DNA of 34,822 nucleotides from Alphaproteobacteria bacterium. Its GTDB lineage: Bacteria; Pseudomonadota; Alphaproteobacteria; Rickettsiales; JABCZZ01. A model generated the notes under the pieces. That model searched no databases, had not been told where the DNA came from, and was given only the letters and a program-made list of their open reading frames with translations. Positions 23,064 through 30,723 of the stretch are shown here, piece after piece; positions within the stretch are counted from its first letter, which is position 1; the number at the start of each line of letters is the position of its first letter. Where the stretch lies: contig JABDAT010000013.1 of NCBI GenBank assembly GCA_013288985.1, forward strand, positions 6,023-40,844, written 5' to 3'. The position numbers were made by a program, and so were the translations under genes.

Positions 23064-24779
23064 ATGAACATCTCCGAACGCACACGCAATCCTCTGTACG
23101 ACCTGATATTGCTGACACTATTGTTGGCAATGCTATTTGGATTATCACTGGGAAACCGCTTATATTCCACACCAAGCGAATCGCGCTACATTGAAATTGG
23201 CCGTGAAATGGCCGAGTCGGGTGATTATGTAACGCCGCGCCTTGATTACGTAAAATATTTTGAGAAACCTCCGCTTTTCTATTGGATACAAGCCGGCGCA
23301 ACCAAGCTTTGGGGCATCGATTTTTATGCTTCACGCGTACCCACCGCGTGTTTTGCAATATTGCTGTGCCTTATAACCTATGGGCTTGGGCGCATGCTCT
23401 ATGGCCGCCTCGCCGGATGGCTGGGATCGCTTGTGCTTGCAACCAGCCTTTATATGTTTGCCCTTAGCCGCGTGGTGCTGGTGGATGTGCCGGTCAGCGT
23501 GTTCATCGTTACAACGCTCACCGCATTTCTTTATGTTGCCAATGCATCCCTTACGCGCAAACGCACTTTTATATTATATAGTATGTATGCGGCGGCGGCT
23601 TGCGCCGTCCTCAGCAAAGGCTTGATTGGCATCATTCTCCCAGGCGCGGTGGTTTTCCTGTGGATGGCGCTTACCAAACGGTGGAATCTGCTGAAAGAAC
23701 TGCGCCTCGTCTCCGGTACATTATTATTTCTTCTGATTGCGGTGCCCTGGCATGTGCTGGTGGCAATGCGTAACCCTGAATTTTTGCATTTTTATTTTAT
23801 TCATGAACATTTTGAGCGCTACCTTACCAAGGTGCATGGACGCTATCAGCCTTTCTGGTTTTTCGGGGTTGTCCTGGTGGCAGGAATTTTTCCCTGGCTT
23901 ATATTTGCATGGCAAGCGGTTAAAAGCGGGTTTGCTGATTTCTGGCAGTCGCGCTTTGCCAATGGCAACCAACTATTCCTGCTAATCTGGATCGTTCTTA
24001 TTTTTGTCTTTTTCTCGCTTTCAGATTCCAAGCTTATTCCTTATATATTGCCCATTTTCCCGCCCATCTGCGTACTGATGGGGCGCTATTTTGCCGCCGC
24101 ATGGCAGGAAAAGCCTGCGCCGGGATTTACCCTGGGCATATTCGCTATGCTGCTTCTGCTCATATTGGCTGCTATTGCTCCCGCCCTGCTGATGCAAGTG
24201 CTTGACGCCGACAGCAAGGTCATCATTACACTCAGGCAGGCAAAAGATGAGGCAAATCATTTATCCGTAGCCGCCATGATTGGCGCAGGACTCTTACTCA
24301 TCGTCTATATTCAGGGCCGCGCAAAACATGTAGTGATCACGCTTATTATTATTGCCGCCTTCATCATTGAATTAGGGGCGCAGGTTTCAATGTATTATAA
24401 TAAAGACACGATGAGAGTCTTTGCAGCGTCAATTGAGCAACTCAATCTTCCCGATTATGAAATCATCACATACGATAATTATTACCAGGATTTACCGGTC
24501 TATCTTAAGAAGCGCGTCACCATTGCAAACTGGAAAGGCGAACTGGAGTTTGGCGCAGAACATGAAGACACATCCGCCTGGATAATTGATGATAAGGAGT
24601 TCTGGCATCGCTGGCTTGCGGATAAGCATATTATATTCGCCATCATGCGCAAAGAAACCTATAATCAGATCATTAAAAACAAAGATCCAAAAGCACTGCA
24701 CCTCTTTGCTGTGCGTGAAGATGACCGCAATATTTTGCTGGCGAATCAAATGGAACGCAATATAGACAAGCCGGAATAA
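23064..24779 (+). CDS. arnT: ArnT-like lipid A aminoarabinose transferase (GT-C)
   Basis: ArnT moves 4-amino-4-deoxy-L-arabinose from undecaprenyl phosphate to lipid A on the periplasmic face, reducing negative charge and cationic peptide binding. About 571 residues from the ATG at 23064; an in-frame TTG at 23028 is possible but adds no family sequence. The first periplasmic loop has the family block SRYIEIGREMAESGDYVTPRL and FEKPPLFYWI. The acidic pair usual just before RY is SE rather than DE. Roughly a dozen hydrophobic spans follow, then a soluble C-terminal domain of about 130 residues. The family also contains related GT39/GT83 transferases, but the three arn-like genes directly downstream support the Ara4N role. 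The ribosome-binding site is weak. Confidence 0.82.
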   Translation: MNISERTRNPLYDLILLTLLLAMLFGLSLGNRLYSTPSESRYIEIGREMAESGDYVTPRLDYVKYFEKPPLFYWIQAGATKLWGIDFYASRVPTACFAILLCLITYGLGRMLYGRLAGWLGSLVLATSLYMFALSRVVLVDVPVSVFIVTTLTAFLYVANASLTRKRTFILYSMYAAAACAVLSKGLIGIILPGAVVFLWMALTKRWNLLKELRLVSGTLLFLLIAVPWHVLVAMRNPEFLHFYFIHEHFERYLTKVHGRYQPFWFFGVVLVAGIFPWLIFAWQAVKSGFADFWQSRFANGNQLFLLIWIVLIFVFFSLSDSKLIPYILPIFPPICVLMGRYFAAAWQEKPAPGFTLGIFAMLLLLILAAIAPALLMQVLDADSKVIITLRQAKDEANHLSVAAMIGAGLLLIVYIQGRAKHVVITLIIIAAFIIELGAQVSMYYNKDTMRVFAASIEQLNLPDYEIITYDNYYQDLPVYLKKRVTIANWKGELEFGAEHEDTSAWIIDDKEFWHRWLADKHIIFAIMRKETYNQIIKNKDPKALHLFAVREDDRNILLANQMERNIDKPE

Positions 24780-24782
24780 CCT

Positions 24783-25916
24783 ATGACCGATGCCCCTTTT
24801 CTACCCTTTACCCGCCCTGTCTTAAGCGAAGAAACCTACCGCGAAGTGGAAGCCGTATTGCGCTCAGGCTGGCTTACTACGGGTCCGCGCGTAGCGCAGT
24901 TTGAGAAGGATTTATCCAGCTATTTTGGCGGCCGTCAGGTGCGCTGTCTCTCTTCCGCTACGGCAGGGTTGCAGCTTGCCCTGCTGGCGCTTGATTTAAA
25001 ACCCGGAGATGAAGTCATCACCACGCCGCTTACTTTTGTTGCAACACTCAACACTATAGTACAGGCGGGGGGCAAGCCGGTGCTGGTGGATATCGATCCA
25101 GTTACGCGCAATATGGATGTGACGCGAATAGAGCCTGCAATCACTCCCAGAACCCGCGCCATAGTGCCGGTGCATTATGCCGGCCTCCCGGTAGAGTTGG
25201 ATGTAGTGTACGCTATGGCCAAGAAACATAATCTGCGCGTGGTCGAAGATTGCGCCCACGCCATCGGCACGGAGTATAAGGGTAAAAAGCTCGGCAGTTT
25301 CGGTGATATCCAGGTAATGAGCTTTCACCCCAATAAAAACATGACGACCGGTGAAGGCGGCGCCGTGGTCACAGACGATAAAGACGTGCTGAAGCGGATT
25401 GAACAATTGCGCTTTCACGGCATTGACCGTGAAGCCTTCAACCGTTTTGGCAAAAGCGGCAGCCAGCATTACGATGTCGTATTGCCGGGATTCAAATATA
25501 ATATGATGGATATTCAGGCGGCCATCGGCCTGCACCAGCTCCCGATGCTGGACGGATTTATTACCGCGCGCAAGGCCTGGGTGGAACGCTACCGCGAGCG
25601 GCTCGCCACTATTCCCCATATCACATTGCCGGGCGCGCCGGAGTTTGCCCATCGCCATGCCTGGCATATTCTCACCGTGCTGGTGCCTGAGCGCGACGCA
25701 TTTATCGACAAAATGAAAGAGCGCAATATCGGCGTGGGCCTGCATTGGGACGCGCCGCACCTCTTCAGCTATTACCGCAAAACTTTCGGCTTCAAGGAAG
25801 GTGATTTCCCGCATGCCGAACATGCCTGCGCCCATATCTGCAGCCTGCCTTTGTTCCCGACAATGACCGAAGCGGATTTTGAACGCGTGATAAAAGCCAC
25901 CCAAGATTGTCTCTAA
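24783..25916 (+). CDS. arnB: ArnB-like UDP-4-amino-4-deoxy-L-arabinose aminotransferase
   Basis: ArnB is a PLP enzyme that transaminates UDP-4-ketopentose, with glutamate as amino donor, to UDP-L-Ara4N. The 377-residue product follows ArnB closely: FLPFTRP at the N-terminus, SGWLTTGP, SSATAGLQLALLAL, VPVHYAGLPVELD, EDCAHAIGT (Asp 156 contacts the PLP ring) and SFHPNKNMTTGEGG with Lys 185 in the Schiff-base position. The last third matches GIGVGLHWDAPH and ICSLPLFP. It could in principle be another DegT/DnrJ/EryC1/StrS sugar aminotransferase, but gene context makes ArnB most likely. Only three bases separate it from arnT. Confidence 0.88.
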   Translation: MTDAPFLPFTRPVLSEETYREVEAVLRSGWLTTGPRVAQFEKDLSSYFGGRQVRCLSSATAGLQLALLALDLKPGDEVITTPLTFVATLNTIVQAGGKPVLVDIDPVTRNMDVTRIEPAITPRTRAIVPVHYAGLPVELDVVYAMAKKHNLRVVEDCAHAIGTEYKGKKLGSFGDIQVMSFHPNKNMTTGEGGAVVTDDKDVLKRIEQLRFHGIDREAFNRFGKSGSQHYDVVLPGFKYNMMDIQAAIGLHQLPMLDGFITARKAWVERYRERLATIPHITLPGAPEFAHRHAWHILTVLVPERDAFIDKMKERNIGVGLHWDAPHLFSYYRKTFGFKEGDFPHAEHACAHICSLPLFPTMTEADFERVIKATQDCL

Positions 25917-25991
25917 AGATAAAGTTCTTCTTCCAATTATCCGCGCATCGGTTTATTTACATCACCGAATCATTCCTATTGAGGCATTCCC

Positions 25992-26924
25992 ATGTATTTA
26001 AGCGTCGTCATCCCCGTCTATAATGAGTCCGCCAACCTTGATACTTTGTTTGCGCGGTTAATCCCTGTGCTTGACGGGCTGCACAAACCCTATGAAGTGA
26101 TTCTCACCAATGACGGCAGCAAAGACGACTCGCAGGCTATTCTCACGCGCCTCTATAACACCCGCCCCGACGTTATCCGCGTGATTCAGTTTGCGCGTAA
26201 TTACGGTCAGCACCCGGCCATCATGGCAGGCTTTGAAATCGCCAAAGGCGAAGTAGTGGTGACGCTGGATGCTGATTTGCAGAATCCGCCTGAAGACATC
26301 CCCAAACTGCTCGCGCTCATTGATGCCGGTCATGATGTCGTTGGTGGCTACCGCGGCAACCGCCTGGATTCGACGTACCGCAAATTCATTTCCAAAATGT
26401 CCAATATCGTGCGCGCAAAAATCACCAAGATCGAAATGCGCGATCAGGGATGCATGCTGCGCGCCTACAAGCACAATATCGTGCAGCTCATTGTAAAAAG
26501 CCGCGAAAGCACGCCTTTCATTACCATGCTCGCGCAGTATTTTGCCAACAACCCCGCCGAAGTCGAAGTTGCCCATGAAGAACGCCACGGCGGCGTCTCA
26601 AGCTATAATCTCTATAAGCTCATCCGCTATAATTTCGATCTGGTTACCGGCTTTTCGCTCGTGCCTTTACAGCTTTTCACTATGTTCGGTTTGGTTGCGT
26701 CAGGTTTAAGCGGCTTACTGGTGCTTTATATGTTTGCACGCCGTATTGTCTTAGGCCCGGAAGCCGAAGGCGTTTTCACTCTGTTCGCTATTGTGTTCCT
26801 CCTCATATCGGTCGCCATTACCGGCCTTGGCATCATCGGTGAATATGTCGGACGTATTTACCTTGAAGTCCGCCAGCGCCCGCGTTACGTGGTGAAGTCG
26901 GTATTGGGCGAAACGAAGAAATAA
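25992..26924 (+). CDS. arnC: ArnC-like undecaprenyl-phosphate 4-amino-4-deoxy-L-arabinose (formamido) transferase
   Basis: ArnC transfers Ara4N, normally as the N-formyl form, from UDP to undecaprenyl phosphate at the inner membrane. The 310-residue product is a GT2 enzyme: SVVIPVYNE at the start, NDGS at 40-43, NYGQHPAIMAGF, and the metal motif DAD at 93-95 followed by LQNPPEDIP. QGCMLRAY near residue 153 also matches ArnC. Two membrane spans lie in the C-terminal third (about 222-250 and 262-288), followed by GEYVGRIYLEVRQRPRYVV. Dolichol-phosphate-mannose-type transferases share the fold, but the detailed match and neighbours favour ArnC. GAGG precedes the start; the gap from arnB is 75 bases. 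Confidence 0.88.
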   Translation: MYLSVVIPVYNESANLDTLFARLIPVLDGLHKPYEVILTNDGSKDDSQAILTRLYNTRPDVIRVIQFARNYGQHPAIMAGFEIAKGEVVVTLDADLQNPPEDIPKLLALIDAGHDVVGGYRGNRLDSTYRKFISKMSNIVRAKITKIEMRDQGCMLRAYKHNIVQLIVKSRESTPFITMLAQYFANNPAEVEVAHEERHGGVSSYNLYKLIRYNFDLVTGFSLVPLQLFTMFGLVASGLSGLLVLYMFARRIVLGPEAEGVFTLFAIVFLLISVAITGLGIIGEYVGRIYLEVRQRPRYVVKSVLGETKK

Positions 26925-26949
26925 TCCCATTAAATCATTTTAGACATCT

Positions 26950-26955
26950 TATAAT
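26950..26955 (+). promoter_or_regulatory. Candidate -10 box at the arnA start
   Basis: TATAAT ends six bases before the ATG of the next gene, which has no Shine-Dalgarno. Initiation at the normal distance would start the RNA at or next to the ATG, giving a leaderless message. There is no good -35 box, so this is tentative. Confidence 0.3.
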
Positions 26956-26961
26956 ATACCT

Positions 26962-27984
26962 ATGAAACTACTCATTCTCGGCGCCAACGGATTTATCGGC
27001 ACTAACCTCATTGAGCATATCCTCGCCAATAAGCCGGACTGGCATATCACCGCGCTCGATATGTCCACCGATAAGCTCGGCACGATGATTGACAGCCCGC
27101 AAGTCACCTTTGTCCAGGCCGATATGCGCCACAGCCGTCAATGGATTGAAGAGCAGGTGGAAGAGGCCGATGTCGTGCTGCCGCTGGTTGCCATCGCCAC
27201 GCCCGCCACTTACGTAAGCGATCCTATTTCGGTATTCGAGCTCGATTTTGAAGCCAACCTCGCTGTAGTGCGCGACTGCGTGAAACTCAAGAAACGCCTC
27301 ATCTTCCCCTCCACATCCGAAGTCTACGGCATGAGTGATGATCTGCCATATGATGAAGAAGAAAGCCGTCTGGTGACCGGCCCCATCCATAAGCAGCGCT
27401 GGATCTATTCCTGCAGCAAGCAGATGATGGACCGCGTCATATACGCATACGGCGCCCGCGGAGATTTAAACTTTACCCTGATTCGTCCGTTTAACTGGAT
27501 GGGACCGCGCCTGGATAATGTATGGTCGAACAAAGGCACCAGCAGCCGCGTAGTATCGCAATTCCTAAGCGATATTTTTCACGGCCGCGATATTCAGCTG
27601 GTGGGCGGCGGCGAACAGAAGCGCTGCTTCTTATATATAGACGATGCCATCGATGCGCTCATGCGCATCATTGAAAATAAAATGGGCTGCGCCGACGGGC
27701 AGATATTCAATATCGGCCACCCGGGCAACGAAGCCTCCATCCGCGAACTGGCGGAATCATTGCTGAGCACGGTAAAAACTTATCCCGAGTATAAAAACGT
27801 GACGACGCAAATCCGCACCACGACAGCCGACGCCTATTACGGCAAAGGCTACCAGGATGTTGGCAAGCGCGTCCCCAGCATCAAGAAAGCCGAAAGCCAA
27901 TTAGGCTGGAAACCCACCACCGATCTCATGACGTCTTACCGCAAAACGGTGGAATATTACATGAGCATTAAGCCGGCGGCATAG
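26962..27984 (+). CDS. arnA: UDP-glucuronate 4-dehydrogenase/decarboxylase (stand-alone ArnA C-terminal domain)
   Basis: This enzyme oxidises and decarboxylates UDP-glucuronate to UDP-4-keto-pentose, the substrate of ArnB. The 340-residue protein aligns along its length with the C-terminal half of E. coli ArnA. It has the NAD loop GANGFIG at 7-13, FPSTSEVYG with the catalytic Ser 119 and Glu 120, and WIYSCSK with Tyr 149 and Lys 153. Spacing is identical to E. coli S433/E434/Y463/K467. YYGKGYQDVGKR carries the Arg equivalent to R619. RPFNWMGPRLDN is also shared. The N-terminal formyltransferase domain of enteric ArnA is missing, and no separate formyltransferase gene is in the window. It lies 37 bases after arnC. 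Confidence 0.9.
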   Translation: MKLLILGANGFIGTNLIEHILANKPDWHITALDMSTDKLGTMIDSPQVTFVQADMRHSRQWIEEQVEEADVVLPLVAIATPATYVSDPISVFELDFEANLAVVRDCVKLKKRLIFPSTSEVYGMSDDLPYDEEESRLVTGPIHKQRWIYSCSKQMMDRVIYAYGARGDLNFTLIRPFNWMGPRLDNVWSNKGTSSRVVSQFLSDIFHGRDIQLVGGGEQKRCFLYIDDAIDALMRIIENKMGCADGQIFNIGHPGNEASIRELAESLLSTVKTYPEYKNVTTQIRTTTADAYYGKGYQDVGKRVPSIKKAESQLGWKPTTDLMTSYRKTVEYYMSIKPAA

Positions 27985-28008
27985 CCGGATAGTATTTTAT
28001 AAAGATGA

Positions 28009-28064
28009 CGTAAGTGTAATTATGCAACATGCAAGTGCTGCATAAAAATATTTTTACTCTTACG
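28009..28064 (+). terminator. Nested palindrome after the arn cluster
   Basis: An inner stem, TTATGCA (28020-28026) with TGCATAA (28039-28045), is followed by AAATATTTTT. An outer pair, CGTAAG (28009-28014) with CTTACG (28059-28064), encloses it. The inner hairpin plus T run, 35 bases past the last arn gene, looks like a moderate intrinsic terminator. The outer pairing may make it a competing structure. Confidence 0.45.
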
Positions 28065-28178
28065 CTGGAAGGTTTATACTACAAGTTACGGCTTTGCATA
28101 AAACGCTCTCAATCATTTGAGCGGACTCAGAAAATCTCATTATGGTGCTTTTATCATGGTGACTTTGACACTGAATAA

Positions 28179-28225
28179 ATACTATATGTTGTGGTACGGT
28201 AAATATTATATGCTAGATGTTGACA
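28179..28225 (+). promoter_or_regulatory. Pair of NrdR-like boxes
   Basis: CTATATGTTG at 28182-28191 and CTAGATGTTG at 28213-28222 match the NrdR box core (CwAtATaTwG) at nine and eight of ten positions. They start exactly 31 bases apart, about three helical turns, the usual arrangement for NrdR pairs. The second box overlaps the -35 hexamer of the nrdA promoter, as expected for a repressor that blocks RNA polymerase when dATP is high. Binding is inferred. Confidence 0.6.
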
Positions 28226-28247
28226 GTCAAACCGCAATGTCTATAGA
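28220..28247 (+). promoter_or_regulatory. Predicted sigma-70 promoter for nrdA
   Basis: A perfect TTGACA (28220-28225), a 16-base spacer, and TATAGA (28242-28247). Expected start is near 28254, giving a leader of about 87 bases. It is the strongest promoter match in the window. A weaker TATACT (28075-28080) with TTTACT 16 bases upstream could be a second start. The rest of the 356-bp gap holds no credible gene; a short open frame across it overlaps this promoter. Confidence 0.7.
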
Positions 28248-28340
28248 ATCGGATCTCAGCCCCGGAATAAAAGAGGCTGATAAAAAAAGATCGCTAGAGA
28301 CGCGAATAACAATAACAGACGAGCTCAGGGAGACGACCTT

Positions 28341-30155
28341 ATGCCGCAAATCCAAATAGACCGTTCGCGTGACAGCAAACTCACCCATTTTGGCAAAGCC
28401 ACTTTGCAGGATCGCTACCTGCTGGAAGGCGAAAGCTTCCAGGATATGTTTGCCCGTGTCGCGAAATTCTACGCCGATGATGAAGCGCATGCGCAGCGCC
28501 TATACGATTACATCAGCAATCTTTGGTTTATGCCGGCAACTCCGATTCTCTCCAATGGCGGCAGCAATCGCGGCCTGCCCATCTCATGTTTCTTGAATGA
28601 AACCCAGGACAGCCTGGAAGGCATCGTTGATTTGTGGAATGAAAATGTGTGGCTCGCCGCCCGCGGTGGCGGAATCGGCAGCTATTGGGGCAATCTGCGC
28701 TCCATCGGTGAAAAAGTACGCGGCAACGGCAAAACATCTGGTGTAGTGCCCTTCATGCGCGTACAGGATTCGCTGACGCTTGCCATATCGCAAGGCTCTT
28801 TGCGCCGCGGCAGCTCGGCAGTGTATATGCCCATCGATCATCCTGAAATCGAAGAATTCATTGATATCCGCCGTCCGACCGGCGGCGATCCCAATCGCAA
28901 AGCGCTCAACATCCATCACGGCGTCGCGGTTTCCGATGCGTTCATGATCGCCGTGGAAAATGATGAGAAATGGGATCTGCTGAGCCCCAAGACCAAACAG
29001 GTCATCCACACTATGAAAGCCCGCGAGCTCTGGATTAAGCTGCTCACCGCGCGCATGGAAACGGGTGAGCCTTATTTGCTGTTCATCGACAATGTTAACC
29101 GCGGCATTCCTGAACATCACAAAGAATTGGGCCTGCTGGTTAAAACCTCCAACCTCTGCAGCGAAATCACCCTGCCCACCGGGCCTGATCACTTGGGTAA
29201 AGAGCGCACTGCCGTATGCTGCCTCTCTTCGCTCAACCTTGAAACGTACGATGAATGGGTGAAAGAGCCGCAATTCATTGAAGACGTCATGCGCTTCCTG
29301 GATAACGTGCTGCAGGATTTCATCGATACCGCTCCTGACGGCATGGCGCGCGCAAAATACTCCGCCATGCGCGAACGCAGCGTAGGCCTCGGCGTCATGG
29401 GCTTCCATTCCTACCTGCAAAGCAAGATGATTCCGTTTGAATCAGTGATTGCCAAAGTCTGGAACAAGAAAATGTTCGTCCATATCCGCGCGGCCGCAGA
29501 CGCCGCTTCGAAGAAACTGGCGGAAGAAAAAGGACCCTGCCCGGACGCAGCTGATTGCAACATGATGGAGCGTTTCAGCAACAAAATGGCGATTGCTCCC
29601 ACCGCTTCCATTTCCGTTATCGCCGGCAATTCTTCACCTGGCATTGAACCTTACGCCGCCAACAGCTTTACCCAGAAGACGCTGTCGGGTTCATTCAATG
29701 TGCGCAACAAGCATCTGACTGTCTTGCTTGAAGATTACGGCATGAATAACGAAGATGTCTGGAGTTCCATCTCTTCACACGAAGGTTCGGTGCAGCACCT
29801 GGACTTCCTTTCACCGGAAGAAAAGCTTGCCTTCAAGACCGCGCCGGAAATTGATCAACGCTGGATTCTGGAACATTCCGCCGACCGCACGCCTTATATC
29901 TGCCAGGCGCAGTCGGTCAATCTGTTCCTCTCGCCTGATATCCATAAGCGTGATTTGCACCTGCTGCATTTTCAGGCATGGAAAAAAGGCATGAAGAGTC
30001 TTTACTACTGCCGCTCGACTTCACTGCAGCGCGCTGAAAAAGTATCGCATAAAGTTGAAGGCACCGGTCTGCAGCTTGAAATGTCGCTTATCAAAAAACA
30101 AGCGGCGCCTATGTATGAATCAGGCAAATACGAAGAATGCCTGGCCTGTCAGTAA
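28341..30155 (+). CDS. nrdA: Class I ribonucleotide reductase alpha subunit, no ATP-cone
   Basis: NrdA reduces ribonucleoside diphosphates to deoxy forms using a radical supplied by NrdB. The 604-residue product has the redox Cys 83 (PISCFLNETQDS), the active-site triad in SNLCSEI (Asn 271, Cys 273, Glu 275) and the second redox Cys in AVCCLSSLNL (293/294). It also has the radical-transfer pair in SLYYCRS near 555 and a C-terminal CLAC shuttle at 600-603. It is about 150 residues shorter than E. coli NrdA (761). The N-terminal ATP-cone that senses overall dATP level is missing; the catalytic core is complete. GGGAG precedes the ATG by eight bases. Short NrdA forms of this length are known in alphaproteobacteria. 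Confidence 0.95.
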   Translation: MPQIQIDRSRDSKLTHFGKATLQDRYLLEGESFQDMFARVAKFYADDEAHAQRLYDYISNLWFMPATPILSNGGSNRGLPISCFLNETQDSLEGIVDLWNENVWLAARGGGIGSYWGNLRSIGEKVRGNGKTSGVVPFMRVQDSLTLAISQGSLRRGSSAVYMPIDHPEIEEFIDIRRPTGGDPNRKALNIHHGVAVSDAFMIAVENDEKWDLLSPKTKQVIHTMKARELWIKLLTARMETGEPYLLFIDNVNRGIPEHHKELGLLVKTSNLCSEITLPTGPDHLGKERTAVCCLSSLNLETYDEWVKEPQFIEDVMRFLDNVLQDFIDTAPDGMARAKYSAMRERSVGLGVMGFHSYLQSKMIPFESVIAKVWNKKMFVHIRAAADAASKKLAEEKGPCPDAADCNMMERFSNKMAIAPTASISVIAGNSSPGIEPYAANSFTQKTLSGSFNVRNKHLTVLLEDYGMNNEDVWSSISSHEGSVQHLDFLSPEEKLAFKTAPEIDQRWILEHSADRTPYICQAQSVNLFLSPDIHKRDLHLLHFQAWKKGMKSLYYCRSTSLQRAEKVSHKVEGTGLQLEMSLIKKQAAPMYESGKYEECLACQ

Positions 30156-30164
30156 GAATGTGAA

Positions 30165-30209
30165 AAGTGGTAAGGGGCAAGTGTTATGCGTAATACTTTC
30201 TTACCACTT
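30165..30209 (+). other. Intercistronic hairpin downstream of nrdA
   Basis: AAGTGGTAAG (30165-30174) and CTTACCACTT (30200-30209) are perfect 10-base inverted repeats. An inner AAGTGTT / AATACTT stem closes a six-base loop, making one long hairpin. It is followed by ACCACAAAAC, with no T run, so it more likely stabilises or processes the mRNA than terminates it. A TATAAT at 30234-30239 without a good -35 could restart transcription for the next gene. Confidence 0.55.
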
Positions 30210-30255
30210 ACCACAAAACACTTAGCACTAAGCTATAATAATCAGGGAGAATAGT

Positions 30256-30642
30256 ATGGCAACTGCACTTGCACCACGCGCAGATGAACGACTTTTCCAA
30301 CGTTGGGGTTATCGTGTTGATGGATGGTTTAGCAGCCCTTACGAGCTGGAAGAAAAACCGGGCGTATTCGTGATTGCCACGCAAGGATTTCAACTGCCGT
30401 TTGTGCTTGATGTCGGCGAGTCCGATAATATCCGCTTCTTTGTGCTCAACCATGAACGCCGGACATTCTGGCGGCGCAATGCGCTGGGCAGCGTGCTTTA
30501 TGCTTCCATCTATACCGAAGATGCCGATTCGGCTTTTTTGAGCGAATTCAATCGCCAGAATATCGAATCGCATATACGCAGCGTGGAACAACCCGTTTTT
30601 GGCGCACGTGATCTATTTGCACGCCCGCGCGAGGTGATGTAA
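30256..30642 (+). CDS. Small protein with degenerate GIY-YIG-like fold
   Basis: The 128-residue product has no firm assignment. Its order of motifs resembles the GIY-YIG nuclease domain: PGVFVI in place of GIY, LDVGESDNI in place of YIG, a helix with RFFVLNHERR, a strand GSVLYASIYTED, and a helix ending in EQPVFG, like the closing E...PxYN part of UvrC-type domains. The catalytic Tyr residues are Phe and Asp, and the Arg position after YVG looks like Phe, so it is probably not an active nuclease of the standard kind. A strong GGGAGA ribosome-binding site precedes it. It sits between nrdA and nrdB in the same direction, so it should be expressed with them. It may bind nucleic acid or a partner; this is inference. 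Confidence 0.7.
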   Translation: MATALAPRADERLFQRWGYRVDGWFSSPYELEEKPGVFVIATQGFQLPFVLDVGESDNIRFFVLNHERRTFWRRNALGSVLYASIYTEDADSAFLSEFNRQNIESHIRSVEQPVFGARDLFARPREVM

Positions 30643-30723
30643 TATTAATGTCAGCGTGCCTACAATTATAAAAAAGCACGGTCAAAAGGCCTGCAGCCAG
30701 ACGCCAACAAAGGAGAGAGAGTT

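Noticed and set aside
24996-25904. 302-residue open frame opposite arnB
   Set aside because: It is antisense to a clearly conserved aminotransferase and has no ribosome-binding site or motif.
28117-28359. 80-residue open frame before nrdA
   Set aside because: It overlaps the nrdA promoter, the NrdR-like boxes and the nrdA start; its sequence looks like translated control DNA.
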